NCBI GenBank assembly: GCA_036435485.1
Contig: CM071599.1
Span: forward strand, 4,490,803 to 4,554,802
Origin: Saposhnikovia divaricata
Taxonomy: Eukaryota; Streptophyta; Magnoliopsida; Apiales; Apiaceae
Direction: 5' to 3'
Length of the DNA stretch: 64,000 bases
A model generated the notes under the pieces. That model saw only the letters and a list, made by a program, of their open reading frames with translations. It was not told the DNA's origin and made no database searches. Position numbers and translations under genes: made by a program. Below, piece after piece: positions 12,651 to 23,353 of the stretch. Every line of letters begins with the position of its first letter. Position 1 is the first letter of the stretch.

Positions 12651-13753
12651 ACAAAGAAGTCGATATGAGACAATCAGGGTTCCTATTCTCAGGCCAACAG
12701 AATACTCAATCTGGAAGGTGAAAATGGCTATGTTTCTGGAGGCTACAGATCCAGAATATCTTGACAGAATTTATGAAGGCCCTCATAAGCCTACAAAATT
12801 ATCTGTCATTACTGCAGGATAGGAAGCTAAATCTATTCCAAAGGAGAAGAAAGATTTGACTCCTGAGGACATTTCATCCATTGCGAAGGATGCAAAGGTT
12901 AGACATCTACTTCATAGTTCATTGGATAATGTTATGTCTAACAAAGTGATCAATTGTAAAACTGCAAAAGAGATCTGGGATGCCCTGGAGGTTAGATGTC
13001 AGGGAACTGCTGCAATCAAGAAGAATAGAAGGAACATACTCACACAGGAGTATGAACACTTTGAGGCTAGATCTGAAGAATCAATGACAGAAACCTTCGA
13101 TAGATTTTGTAAGCTACTCAATGATCTGTCACTGGTTAATAAAGAATATGATCTAGAAGATTCAAATCTCAAGTTTCTTCTTTCTCTACCAGAAAAGTGG
13201 GATGTTAAGACAACCACTATTAGAGACCACTATGATCTGGCTGACACTGATATTGATGAGATCTATGGGTTGCTCAAGACTCATGAACTAGAAATGGAAC
13301 AGAGAAGCAGAAGATCAGGCAGGAAGTCAAAGTCTGTTGCTCTAAGAGTTGAAGAAATACCCTCAAAGAAGGAAGCATCAAGGAAGAAAGCAAAAGGAAA
13401 AGCTTTGGTCATTCATTCTGAAAGTGAGTCATCAAACTCTGATGTTGACTCAAACATAGATGGATCATCTGATTTTGAAGATGATGAGGAAATGATGGAA
13501 ATGGCTGCTTTGATGGTAAAGACCTTTAAGAAGATGGGATTCAAGAACTTCAAGAAGGGAAAGAGATTCTCCAAGAATGATTCAAAGTCTGACAGGAAGA
13601 ATTTCAGCAAATCTAAGAGAAAGGATACCAAATCTGGGAAGAGAGACAAGTCTGAGATTCAATGCTACAAGTGTAAGGAGATGGGCCACTATGCTCCTGA
13701 GTGCAAGAAGGGTAAAACTGAGAGAGGAGTTAATTCCAAAACATTTTTTTAAA
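12651..13753 (+). pseudogene. SIRE-like gag, N-terminal and nucleocapsid part
   Basis: Coding similarity starts near 12,680 (EYSIWKVKMAMFLEATDPEY, the copia UBN2-type capsid entry). A TAG interrupts it near 12,822. From 12,856 the frame is open through the capsid domain (AKEIWDALEVRCQGT, LLSLPEKWD). A coiled, acidic Ser/Asp segment, a Lys-rich stretch and one intact zinc knuckle CYKCKEMGHYAPEC follow. It ends at TAA 13,751-13,753, but the last ~12 codons are really LTR sequence. The protein complements the fragment at 909-1888, which has only the later part of gag. Confidence 0.75.
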
Positions 13754-13819
13754 GTTTTTTAAGAACTTATTGTTATTCGCTCATACTTAGTTGATTATAA
13801 TTGTGTATTCGGCCTAACA
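13717..13819 (+). repeat. 3' tail of a SIRE-like LTR
   Basis: This matches the last ~100 bases of the LTR at 17,640-18,172 and ends with the same GTGTATTCGGCCTAACA. The join to gag falls in shared sequence ACTGAGAGAGGAGTTA, which suggests recombination through microhomology. As at position 908, coding sequence follows within two bases and no tRNA primer-binding site is present. Confidence 0.7.
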
Positions 13820-15090
13820 ATGCTGAAGATGGAGGAGAAAATGACCAAAAAAGATCAAAAGCTGGTAAAGGTATAAGTCTGAGATCTGGCAAGTCATCTA
13901 CAAAGTCTGATGGAATAAATACTGATGCTCAGGGTACTTCAAAGACCAAGAGCTTGTTATTCACTGACAATCCACAGACAGATGAAGAATTGGCTGCAAA
14001 ATTGTTTCTGGAAGAGAATGAAGAAGGAGTTACAATTGAAGACATTCAAGCTGAAGAGAAGAATTTACAAGAAGAACATCAAAAAGCTTTGAAGTCTGGA
14101 AAGTTAAAGAAGAATGAGAAAGCTCTTAGGCCTGTTCTAAAAGGCATTGTTATTAAAGAAAATGTTGGTGTTGATCAAAATTTATCATTGTCTAGGAAAC
14201 CAATAGAAGATGCTAAACTGAAGTTGAAAGGAAAGATTATTGAAGAAGAAAAGGTTTCGAAGAAAGTGGATACAACCTCTATTGCTACACAAGTTGTACA
14301 GAAACCATTGTCTACTCAGATGCAAATGTTCTTTGCAAAGCCAAGTATTCCTGATCAAACTCTGAAGACTGGAGGTACTGATTTTCTACAAGGTAAAGCT
14401 TTTATGTCAAAGCAAAGTCGAGATACATCTGGCTTGGGCTCACATAAAGAAATTAGAGTGAATACTAGTCCTCTAGATCCTTCATCACTGGCTGTTCTAG
14501 GACAAGGTGTTCCACAGGAGAGTTTGGACAGACTGGAGTAAGGGCAGTTGATTCATCAGAGGAGTTTGAATAAAGATTTTCTGCTGTATTTCATGGCTGA
14601 TGGAACTGTGTATAAAGTTGGTGAGAATGATATTGATTTGAAGCTATGGGAAGAATTGGAATATGTTCTATATCTCTTCAAAGTGAAAAATCAAAGGACT
14701 CAACAAGCTGCTAATGTGCTAAGAAATAAGATGGTGAAAGCTAAGGCAATTAGTGGTACAAGATACACAAGTGAGTATGTTCCGAAGTACAGAGATTATC
14801 ATGGAAAGATTGTTGAGATGAAGAAAAATAGTGCTCGATTGAAGACAGATCTGGGTATAACTGTGTTAGATTTTAATCCAGAGTCAGAGAAAGCACACTT
14901 CATCAGACTGGGTAATGAAATGAGGAAGAACAAAATATATTCTCTGAGATCTGGAATCTATCAGACTGGTGAAGATGATCCTGAACTTAGAGAGATTAAG
15001 AAGATCATGCAGATAGAACTCGAGAATACAGAGAGAAGATTACTTATAGACTATCTTAGATCAACACCAGATGTTGAGGAAATTAATTAA
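13820..15090 (+). pseudogene. SIRE-type extra ORF, copy C (C-terminal module)
   Basis: This is homologous to the second half of copy B: NPQTDEELAAKLFLEENEEG, VPKYRDYHGKIVEMKKNSAR and YSLRSGIYQTGEDDPE are shared with small changes. One in-frame TAA at 14,539-14,541 splits it; the second part runs 14,548-15,090 and ends LLIDYLRSTPDVEEIN. The N-terminal domain is absent because the frame begins right after an LTR tail. Function unknown. It lies directly before a normal 3' end and LTR, so it is the true last ORF of this element. Confidence 0.7.
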
Positions 15091-15245
15091 ATAAAGCTCT
15101 GTAAGTATTTCTTCTCTATAAATTTTGTTTAACTAGAAGTTTAAACTCTGATTATTTATTAAACACTGTATTTGTTTAATTAGTTTTGACATCATCAATT
15201 ATTATTAACTTGTGTATTTTTGCTAATGAACTAGTTAGGGGAGAT
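15091..15245 (+). repeat. 3' non-coding region with polypurine tract
   Basis: The tract GTTAGGGGAGAT ends at 15,245, right before the LTR start. It primes plus-strand synthesis in copia elements. The preceding ~140 bases parallel 12,370-12,514 closely. Confidence 0.7.
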
Positions 15246-15763
15246 TGTTAAATATAATTGATGTGAATAATGTCAGTGTTTAAGTGTTACAGTGATTCAT
15301 CAGAGTTTAATTGAAAGCTGGAAGCGGTCAGAGTTTAATTAAACTCTAACAGATGGAAGCTCGACAGAGTTTGCTAAACTCTGTCAGGAGGAAGCGTCTA
15401 CTGGTCATCATCAGACTTTGAAGATTAATTGAAGATAATTATGGAAGCAATATCTTTGAAGATTGGATAGCTGTCGAAGACATTGTATTGATTAAGAAGA
15501 CGTGTAACAATCATAATTGATAACATTTGTATAGCTGATTTATAGGAGTATCAATTATCGATTGTACTATAGCTGTATATCTTTATAAATACAGCTAGGT
15601 TAACCCTAGAAGGGTATCGTGAAACGAATTATCATTCCATTGTAACCTAAGCAGCTCTCTGTGATATTTTACATCACTGAGAGAGGAGTTATTAATTCCA
15701 TACAGTTTTTGATTTAAACGTGTGTTAATTGTTATTCTCTCATACGTACTTGATTATATTTGT
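15246..15763 (+). repeat. SIRE-like LTR 1 (3' LTR, last 15 bases missing)
   Basis: It starts TGTTAAATATAATTGATGTG after the polypurine tract and runs 518 bp. It breaks off at ATATTTGT, where flank sequence CCCAAACTT follows instead of the true end GTATTCGGCCTAACA. A TATA-like CTTTATAAATACAG lies near 15,580. Confidence 0.85.
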
Positions 15764-16445
15764 CCCAAACTTAAACCGATGCTTGTCCCCAAGCTTAAAC
15801 CGATGCTTGTCCCCAAAAATAAACAAACATAACTGTATATAACTAACTAGTACCACTTCCGTAGGTGATCACGGTTGCATTTGGCATATGCAACAAGCCC
15901 TTTAAACCCCTAGGTAGCCCTAGTGGACAAGTGAGGTCTCGTGAGGGCCTATAGCGATTGTTCCCACAAAATCCATCTAACTAACAGCACAAAAACAATG
16001 CAATGCATGAATGCAACTAATATGACAATGCATCAATCCCCTTTAGACTAACCAAACCAACTAGCAAGCAAATATCTCAAAGAATGCAACTAAATCCAAA
16101 TAGAGCTCGACTAAGTCCCCGTATACTAACAATACATGAACATAAACGTGCATGTGTGCAATGCTCATCAGATATACTCCGCACACTAGGTCAAGAATCA
16201 TACATATTCTTCGCCAAGATAATCACAAGTTTATAAATAGAATAGACTGTAAACACTTCATAACCTAGAAACACCTCCATCATCATTCAAGTTAGACAGG
16301 AATTCATGCTTATTACTAAACAACAACTACAAAACATAATATACAAGCATGCTTATTTAACCGTGCAACGGATGAGACCCCAAAAGGCTTATACAATAAT
16401 ACCCATGTAGCGAGCGTGGGGTTAGTGGATCCTAAGCTATAAAAG
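15764..16445 (-). repeat. duplicated flank segment 1 (Athila 3' region)
   Basis: 682 bp of non-coding DNA, nearly identical to 16,958-17,639. It begins with two ~25-bp repeats (TTAAACCGATGCTTGTCCCC) and ends CTATAAAAG, the same AAAAG that is the target duplication of LTR 3. I infer it is the left flank of the original LTR insertion, within the 3' non-coding part of the - strand Athila element. Confidence 0.7.
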
Positions 16446-16957
16446 TGTTAAATATAATTGATGTGAATAATGTCAGTGTTTAAGTGTTACAGTGATTCAT
16501 CAGAGTTTAACTGGAAGCTGGAAGCGGTCAAAGTTTAATTAAACTCTGACAGATGGAAGCTCGACAGAGTTTGCTAAATCCTGTCAGGAGGAAGCGTCTA
16601 CTGGTCATCATCAGACTTTGAAGATTAATTGAAGATAATTATGGAAGCAATATCTTTGAAGATTGGATAGCTGTCGAAGACATTGTATTGATTAAGAAGA
16701 CGTGTAACAATCATAATTGATAACATTTGTATAGCTGATTTATAGGAGTATCAATTATCGATTGTACTGTAGCTGTATATCTTTATAAATACAGTTAGGT
16801 TAACCCTAGAAGGGTAAACGAATTATCATTCCATTGTAACCTAAGCAGCTCTCTGTGATATTTTACATCACTGAGAGAGGAGTTATTAATTCCATACAGT
16901 TTTTGATTTAAACGTGTGTTAATTGTTATTCTCTCATACGTACTTGATTATATTTGT
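16446..16957 (+). repeat. SIRE-like LTR 2 (truncated as LTR 1)
   Basis: 512 bp. Same start and same truncation point as LTR 1, with a 6-bp deletion near 16,817 (AGGGTAAACG against AGGGTATCGTGAAACG). The shared artificial junction to the flank shows that LTR 1 and LTR 2 descend from one rearranged unit. Confidence 0.85.
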
Positions 16958-17639
16958 CCCAAACTTAAACCGATGCTTGTCCCCAAGCTTAAACCGATGC
17001 TTGTCCCCAAGAATAAACAAACATAACTGTATATAACTAACTAGTACCACTTCCGTAGGTGATCACGGTTGCATTTGGCATATGCAACAAGCCCTTTAAA
17101 CCCCTAGGTAGCCCTAGTGGACAAGTGAGGTCTCGTGAGGGCCTATAGCGATTGTACCCACAAAATCCATCTAACTAACATCACAAAAACAATGCAATGC
17201 ATGAATGCAACTAATATGAAAATGCATCAATCCCCTTTAGACTAACCAAACCAACTAGCAAGCAAATATCTCAAAGAATGCAACTAAATCCAAATAGAGC
17301 TCGACTAAGTCCCCGTATACTAACAATACATGAACATAAACGTGCATGTGTGCAATGCTCATCAGATATACTCCGCACACTAGGTCAAGAATCATACATA
17401 TTCTTCGCCAAGATAATCACAAGTTTATAAATAGAATAGACTGTAAACACTTCATAACCTAGAAACACCTCCATCATCATTCAAGTTAGACAGGAATTTA
17501 TGCTTATTACTAAACAACAACTACAAAACATAATATACAAGCATGATTATTTAACCGTGCAACGGATGAGACCCCAAAAGGCTTATACAATAATACCCAT
17601 GTAGCGAGCGTGGGGTTAGTGGATCCTAGGCTATAAAAG
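16958..17639 (-). repeat. duplicated flank segment 2
   Basis: A second 682-bp copy of the Athila-derived flank, same length as copy 1 and differing at only a few bases. It ends with the TSD AAAAG (17,635-17,639). Confidence 0.7.
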
Positions 17640-18177
17640 TGTTAAATATAATTGATGTGAATAATGTCAGTGTTTAAGTGTTACAGTGATTCATCAGAGT
17701 TTAACTGGAAGCTGGAAGCAGTCAAAGTTTAATTAAACTCTGACAGATGGAAGCTCGACAGAGTTTACTAAATCCTGTCAGGAGGAAGCGTCTACTGGTC
17801 ATCATCAGACTTTGAAGATTAATTGAAGATAATTATGGAAGCAATATCTTTGAAGATTGGATAGCTATCGAAGACATTGTATTGATTAAGAAGACGTGTA
17901 ACAATCATAATTGATAACATTTGTATAGCTGATTTATAGAAGTATCAATTATCGATTGTACTGTAGCTGTATATCTTTATAAATTCAGTTAGGTTAACCC
18001 TAGAAGGGTATCATGAAACGAATTATCATTCCATTGTAACCTAAGCAGCTCTCTGTGATATTTTACATCACTGAGAGAGGAGTTATTAATTCCATACAGT
18101 TTTTGATTTAAACGTGTGTTAATTGTTATTCTCTCATACGTACTTGATTATATTTGTGTATTCGGCCTAACAAAAAG
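17640..18177 (+). repeat. SIRE-like LTR 3 (complete) with TSD
   Basis: A complete 533-bp LTR (17,640-18,172) from TGTTAAAT to GGCCTAACA, flanked by AAAAG on both sides (17,635-17,639 and 18,173-18,177). The exact 5-bp duplication defines the original insertion into Athila sequence. It is the right border of the SIRE-like block. Confidence 0.9.
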
Positions 18178-19110
18178 CCTTAGGTCATTATGCACAAAGT
18201 CCCCATGAATTTAATAGCTCGATTATTAAAGAGCTCACCCTGGCTAATTATGCATTTAAACTATTCACATAACTTTTTTTATTTATCTTTATTTTTGTTT
18301 TTTTATGCAATCTGGAGTGAGAATTCTCATCTCCAACCCTAGATTACTGATATCCATATGAGCCGGCTACTAGCATTTGACGCCTAGTCATTATTGATAT
18401 CTATTAACAATTAGCATGAAATTCCTGGTTTCCCCCAAACTTAGACTTTAGTGTTCTACGCCATCAAGGGAATAACGAAAATTCTAATTATAATCAAGTG
18501 ATTAAATATAAAACAACCAAACAAGCATAATCTCAACCTAGCCCAAAAGCAAACGATGAGAGTGTGAAAATAATTTGTTTCTGTAACATGCAAGTCAATT
18601 TCGTAGAAACTATAAATCAACCCTCTACTCATCATTACCACACTCAATAAGACATCTACCTACCAGTCAGAATTAGCTCATCCTAAGGGATCATGAAATA
18701 TGCATGCCATGCAAATGCAACTAACATGAACTCACATGGTAAAATAAAACAAAAATAACATAATGTCCTATATGTAACAAACATGCAAAAATATGAACAA
18801 ATATGAATGAATTACCACTAAACATGCAAAACATGAACTCCTACATGAACAATGACTCAACTAACACTACTTATCCCCCAAACCACCCCCAAACTTAAGA
18901 TATTCAATGTCCCCATTGAAGGCAATAAAAAGGATATTAGAGAACATACCTAAATAAAAATGCCGAAAAGTGTGGGTTGCCTCCCACGAAGCGCTGTCGT
19001 TGACGTCATTTAGCCGAATGTTGCTTTCTCACTTCATGGCGGTTTCAAGAGAATAATAGGATCGCCCTTACTAGAAGGACCATTCACACAAATGCTGACA
19101 TCTTGTTTGC
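18178..19110 (-). repeat. Athila 3' non-coding region
   Basis: No gene seen. It contains the tracts rich in CCCCCAAACTTA and the sequence GTGGGTTGCCTCCCACGAAG that I associate with the 3' untranslated part of Athila elements. It directly follows the truncated pol on the - strand. Confidence 0.5.
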
Positions 19111-20116
19111 TCACTCCCAACACAACTTTTCTTCACTCTTCATCTTGATTTTTCCACCCTTCGACTTTTTCGCCTTCTTTTTCTTCCTCACACCTCTAAG
19201 GTGTTTATCCCTCTCAGACGAATGAACGGAACACTCTTCTCCCGCATCATCGACGATCCACCTTCTTAACACCTTATCATGACCCTCTTCAAAAATCACT
19301 AACTCATCATTCAAAAGGACATACCTCAAATGCGGTGGAAGTTTTCCAAGCTTTACATTCGAGAGATCTTGTATGGAAGGTTTAACAGCATCAATTTCCT
19401 CGAGCATCTTAACTGACTCAAAATTCTCCGAAAAATTTAGAACACTAGGCACTGCATCAATTTTAAATCACATTTTTCTTGTTGGGAAGACAATGCCAGG
19501 GATTCCATAGAAAAGTACACTTCTGGATCATCTGAAATCTTCGTAGGAGCAAACACATTAAAAGTGGCCTTATCATCTTGCACCTGTATAGTTAGCTCCC
19601 CTTTGTGAACATCAATCAAAGCTCGACCGGTAGCTAGAAATGGCCTTCCCAAGATGATGGGAATCTTCTTGTCTTCCTCGAAGTCTAATATAACAAAATC
19701 AGCAGGGAAGATAAACTCATCCACCTTTACCAAGACATCCTCCACTATACCTCTAGGATATGTGATTGAACAATCAGCCAACTGCAAAGAGATGGTGGTA
19801 GGCTTCGGATCCGGTAAACCAAGTTGCATGAAAACTGACAATGGCATCAGATTGATGCTAGCTCCCAAGTCACAAAAGCACTTGTTGAAAGATAAGTTGC
19901 CAATAGTACACGGGATGGTGAAACTTCCCGGATCTTTAAGTTTAGGAGGCAACTTTTGCTGCAGCACTGCGCTACACTCTTCCGTCAAAGCAACGGTCTC
20001 TAATTCATCAAGAGAATACCCTTTATGAACTTGGCATATCTTGGCATCTTTTCTAAAGCTTCTGCAAAAGGTATGTTAATCTGCAACTTCTTGAAGACGT
20101 CCAAAAATTTCTGAAA
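19111..20116 (-). pseudogene. Athila protease and truncated pol remainder
   Basis: Reads on the - strand from just after the TAA at 20,117-20,119. The segment KMPRYAKFIKG...LDELETVAL leads into the aspartic protease core, with CDLGASINLMPLSVF (D-L-G-A active site, residues about 45-60 of the 19,988 frame) and the flap-like IILGRPFLATGRALID. A one-base deletion near 20,023 and another frame change near 19,445 break the frame. The last piece (19,452-19,111) has LPPHLRYVLL, then a Lys-rich end and a stop. RT, RNase H and integrase are missing. Confidence 0.8.
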
Positions 20117-21697
20117 TTACTTTTCTTGACTTCTCTGCAAGCGTCGAGGATATGGAGGAGGCGGATAGATCTGATTACTCTTTGTAGACTGCTCCGGAAT
20201 AGACTTTTCAGCAGACTTCTTACTCTTTTCCACTTCACCGTTCAACTGATCAGCCACCAAGTCAGATTTTTCAATTTCGGGCACTGCAGATTTTTCAACC
20301 TGCTGATTCTGAACTTCTTCATCTTCCTTAGCTGCTGATTTCGGATCTTTTGTAACCTTTCCCGATCTCAAAGTAACTACCTTCACCTACTCATGGACTT
20401 CCCTCTTGCCTGGATTAGCCTCCGTATCACTAGGAAGAGTTCCTTGTGGCCTATTCAGTAAGGCACTTGCAATTTGCCCAATTTGATTTTTGAAGGTCTT
20501 GAGAGATACCGCCTGGCTTTTAACCATCAACCTCAATTCATCCAATTCAAAATTTTCATTAGAAGAATGCCCCGTACTTGCATGGGGCTGTTGTTGAAAT
20601 CCCGGAGGTTGGAACTGTTGCCTTGGAGCATACTGCTACTGATAACCAGAAGGATTGTATGGCTTAGCTCCATACTGGTGACCCTGAATCTGTTGGTAAG
20701 GCTGTTGTGGTTGTTGAACACCTTGATTGTTTCTCCAGCTGAAATTAGGATGATTCCTGTTGTTAGGATGATAGGTAGCTGGAGCTGGCTGTGAAGGTCT
20801 CTGAAAATTGCTCATAAACTGTGCCGATTCAGAAGAGATAGCACACTGGTTCGTCTCATTTGCGCCCACACATAGCTCACACAGACTAGAAACCTGCTGA
20901 ACTCCATAGTTGGTAAGAGAATCCACCTTCATAGTCAAAGCTTTCAACTGAGCTGTTATAGCGGTAGCTGCATCTACTTCCAAAATTCCAACCACCTTGC
21001 CTTGAGAAAGTCTCTGAGTTGGATTCTGATATTCATTAGCAGCCATCATCTCAATTAGCTCATAAGATTCCTCTTAGCTTTTTGCCCACAAAGCTCCGCC
21101 TGAAGCTGCATGTAGCATAGGTCTCGTCTGTGCTCCCAACCCATTGTAGAAAGAATTTATCACCATCCAGTCTGGAATACCATGTGCAAACTGAGTAAGG
21201 GTATTCCTGATTGCTGTAGTCTTAGCAATGGGAAAGAATTTTGTGAGGAATTTCTGAGCAAGATCCTCCCATGTCGTAATAGAACCAGCTGGTAAAGAGT
21301 GTAACCAGCTCTTAGCCTTATCCCTAAGAGAGAATGGGAAAAGCCTCAATTTCACAGCATCTTCCGACACACCATTGAATCGAAAAGTCTCACAGATCTC
21401 TATGAAGTTGCGAATATGCATGTTGGGATCTTCCGTAGGAGCACCCCCAAACTGAACGGAGTTCTGCACCATCTGAATGGTGCTAGGCATGATCTCAAAA
21501 GTATTCGCTGTAATAGCTGGTTTGACAATGCTAGATTGGATGTCATTGATTTTCGGCTGAGAATAATCCTTCAAAGCCTTAGTTTTTGCTGCTGCTATTC
21601 GATCACCCATCTCTACTATCGTTTCAAGTTCCTCTTTGCTCTTATCTTTGACTAAATCAACGTCGTCCAGTTTACGAGTCTGCGAACGTGTTCGCAT
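20117..21697 (-). pseudogene. Athila gag
   Basis: ATG at 21,697 (MRTRSQTRKL). The retrotransposon gag domain is clear, with FNGVSEDAVKLRLFPFSLRD followed by AKSWLHSLPAGSITTWEDLA. A Gln/Pro-rich region and a Cys-containing stretch (CELCVG) follow. In-frame stops at 21,074-21,076, near 20,636 and near 20,387 split it into four open pieces; otherwise the frame is well kept. The end piece, with VVTLRSGK and PPPPYPRRLQ, joins the protease. Dead copy. Confidence 0.85.
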
Positions 21698-21817
21698 ACA
21701 CGCTCAAGTACCTGAAACACCAAGAAACAAACAACTCTATAAGAAAACAATCCGAGTCAGTGAACTATAACGACCACTGATGACAAGCACGTAAACTAAA
21801 ATTAAAACACCGATGAT

Positions 21818-21838
21818 CCCTGGCAGCGGCGCCAAAAA
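21818..21838 (-). other. primer-binding site of Athila element
   Basis: On the - strand TTTTTGGCGCCGCTGCCAGG lies right after the LTR end. It resembles the tRNA-Asp-type primer site known from Athila elements, and it fixes the LTR boundary at 21,841. Confidence 0.75.
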
Positions 21839-21840
21839 CT

Positions 21841-23353
21841 TGTTTGCACTAAATCACGCAAGTGTACGTGGTCACAAGTAATATATGAATAAGTCAAGTT
21901 CGTTCCTACAGAGATCAGGTTTATGTTTCAATTCAGTTAATGCACCTAAGCAACAATGTTTGGTTTTTATCCACTGCTAAGACAATTAACAAATTTTGGT
22001 TTTGATTATCTAAAATTAACTAAGATGCAATTTAACAAACTAAGAATTACTTAACTAATGAGATTTAAAATCAAATTACTTATATGAGAATAAAAATGGG
22101 ATCCTAACTTCATTAAATACTTCGCTTAGATCTGACGCCTTTAATCAATGCATGTGATGGTTATGGTATCTGATCGGACAACACGAAACAAGTATAGGCT
22201 ACTTCTCAGTATACGAATACCAAACTACTCATACATCCACAAAAGAGATAGAAGATGAATAGACACTAATTATGCTTAGACCCTATATCTCTATAGAATT
22301 TGAAAACATAACGGTTCAAGAACAAGTTATCCAAGAAGATCACATAGGGCAGCATAAGTTATCTCTAATTACGCTACAAATCATGATGTCAAACATACAT
22401 CAACCTATCCTATGCTAGCATGGAAAGTTCTAAATCTCAAGATCCACTCCCATTTCGCAAGAGATTAACAATTCAATTTAGATGTTAGCTACGCATCTAA
22501 AAGCATTAAGATTAACCATACAAGGATATCAAGAATTCATCACACACAGATCTTTAAAGCATCAAAATACTAAAGTTCCATAAATAAATCCGTTAGAATC
22601 CCATGACAATGATTAGTTCATAATTGAACCGCTCGTCATCATGGGATCTGATGAAACCGTGGTAATAAACAAGGTATTAAAGATTACAAATAAACTAGAG
22701 TATGAGTTAAGAAAAACAAATCCCAAGAACATCCAAGAGTTCGCCTTAATAGAAGAATACAAAAGAAAAGTAGATCTTAGAACTCCGTTGCTTGTCACGA
22801 GCGTTGGAATCCTTTGTTCATTGTGTTTCTTCGTCTTTTGGCTCTCTCTAAGTGTTATATGAGATAATACACACGTTTAAGGATGATATGTGATGTTTAT
22901 ATAGGCCTATAGTGACTTTTCCTCCAAGAAACCGACCAAAAACACAATTCTAGGCCAAATAGGACTTTTTCAGCATTTTGAAGCGCAGCTGCCCTTGATT
23001 CAGGCGCAACTGCACCCCTTCAACAGCATGCCACACACAACTGCGCTCCACACTTCTGTCGGGACACAATTTTTGGCTGATTTCTTCGTTTTTTCTCCAA
23101 TTTTCTTCGTTTCTTTTGCGTGGATTACCGTTCTTCTATCTCATGACTCATGAACCTCCCGAGTATCAAAGTACACATCCACATTCTTCATTCCAAGCAT
23201 CCACTTTCATGCCCAAGATCGAAGGAAATCACATATCTTAGCCGACCTAGTTACACCTGCACAACTAAACGAAACACATCAAAAATACAACATTCTTGAG
23301 GACAAGACATCAATTTAAGTCGAAATGAAGCATTCCAAGTGAATATGAAATCA
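21841..23353 (-). repeat. Athila 5' LTR
   Basis: 1513 bp, + strand ends TGTTTGCAC and AAATCA. It is clearly related to the solo LTR at 32,574-34,894 (shared TGGGATCCTAACTTCATT and others). The right end joins Tat protease coding sequence, read from the start of Tat similarity. Non-coding throughout. Confidence 0.75.

Larger units (their letters stand above)
15764..23353 (-). mobile_element. Athila-type Ty3/gypsy element, non-autonomous, partial
   Basis: The - strand order from the right is LTR (21,841-23,353), primer-binding site, gag (21,697 down), protease (to 19,437), a short C-terminal piece (to 19,111), then non-coding DNA. Gag and protease are of Athila type, and the tRNA-Asp-like primer site GGCGCCGCTGCC agrees. 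No reverse transcriptase, RNase H or integrase is present between protease and the 3' non-coding region, so this copy could move only with help. Its left LTR is beyond the window because the SIRE-like elements inserted into it. It is itself inserted in the Tat element continuing at 23,354. Confidence 0.8.

Noticed and set aside
15764..17639. CRISPR-like regular repeats
   Set aside because: The 1.19-kb period and LTR content show tandem retrotransposon borders in plant DNA, not a CRISPR array.
22641..22862. 73-codon + strand frame with a hydrophobic end
   Set aside because: Lies in the Athila LTR; the related solo LTR does not keep the frame.
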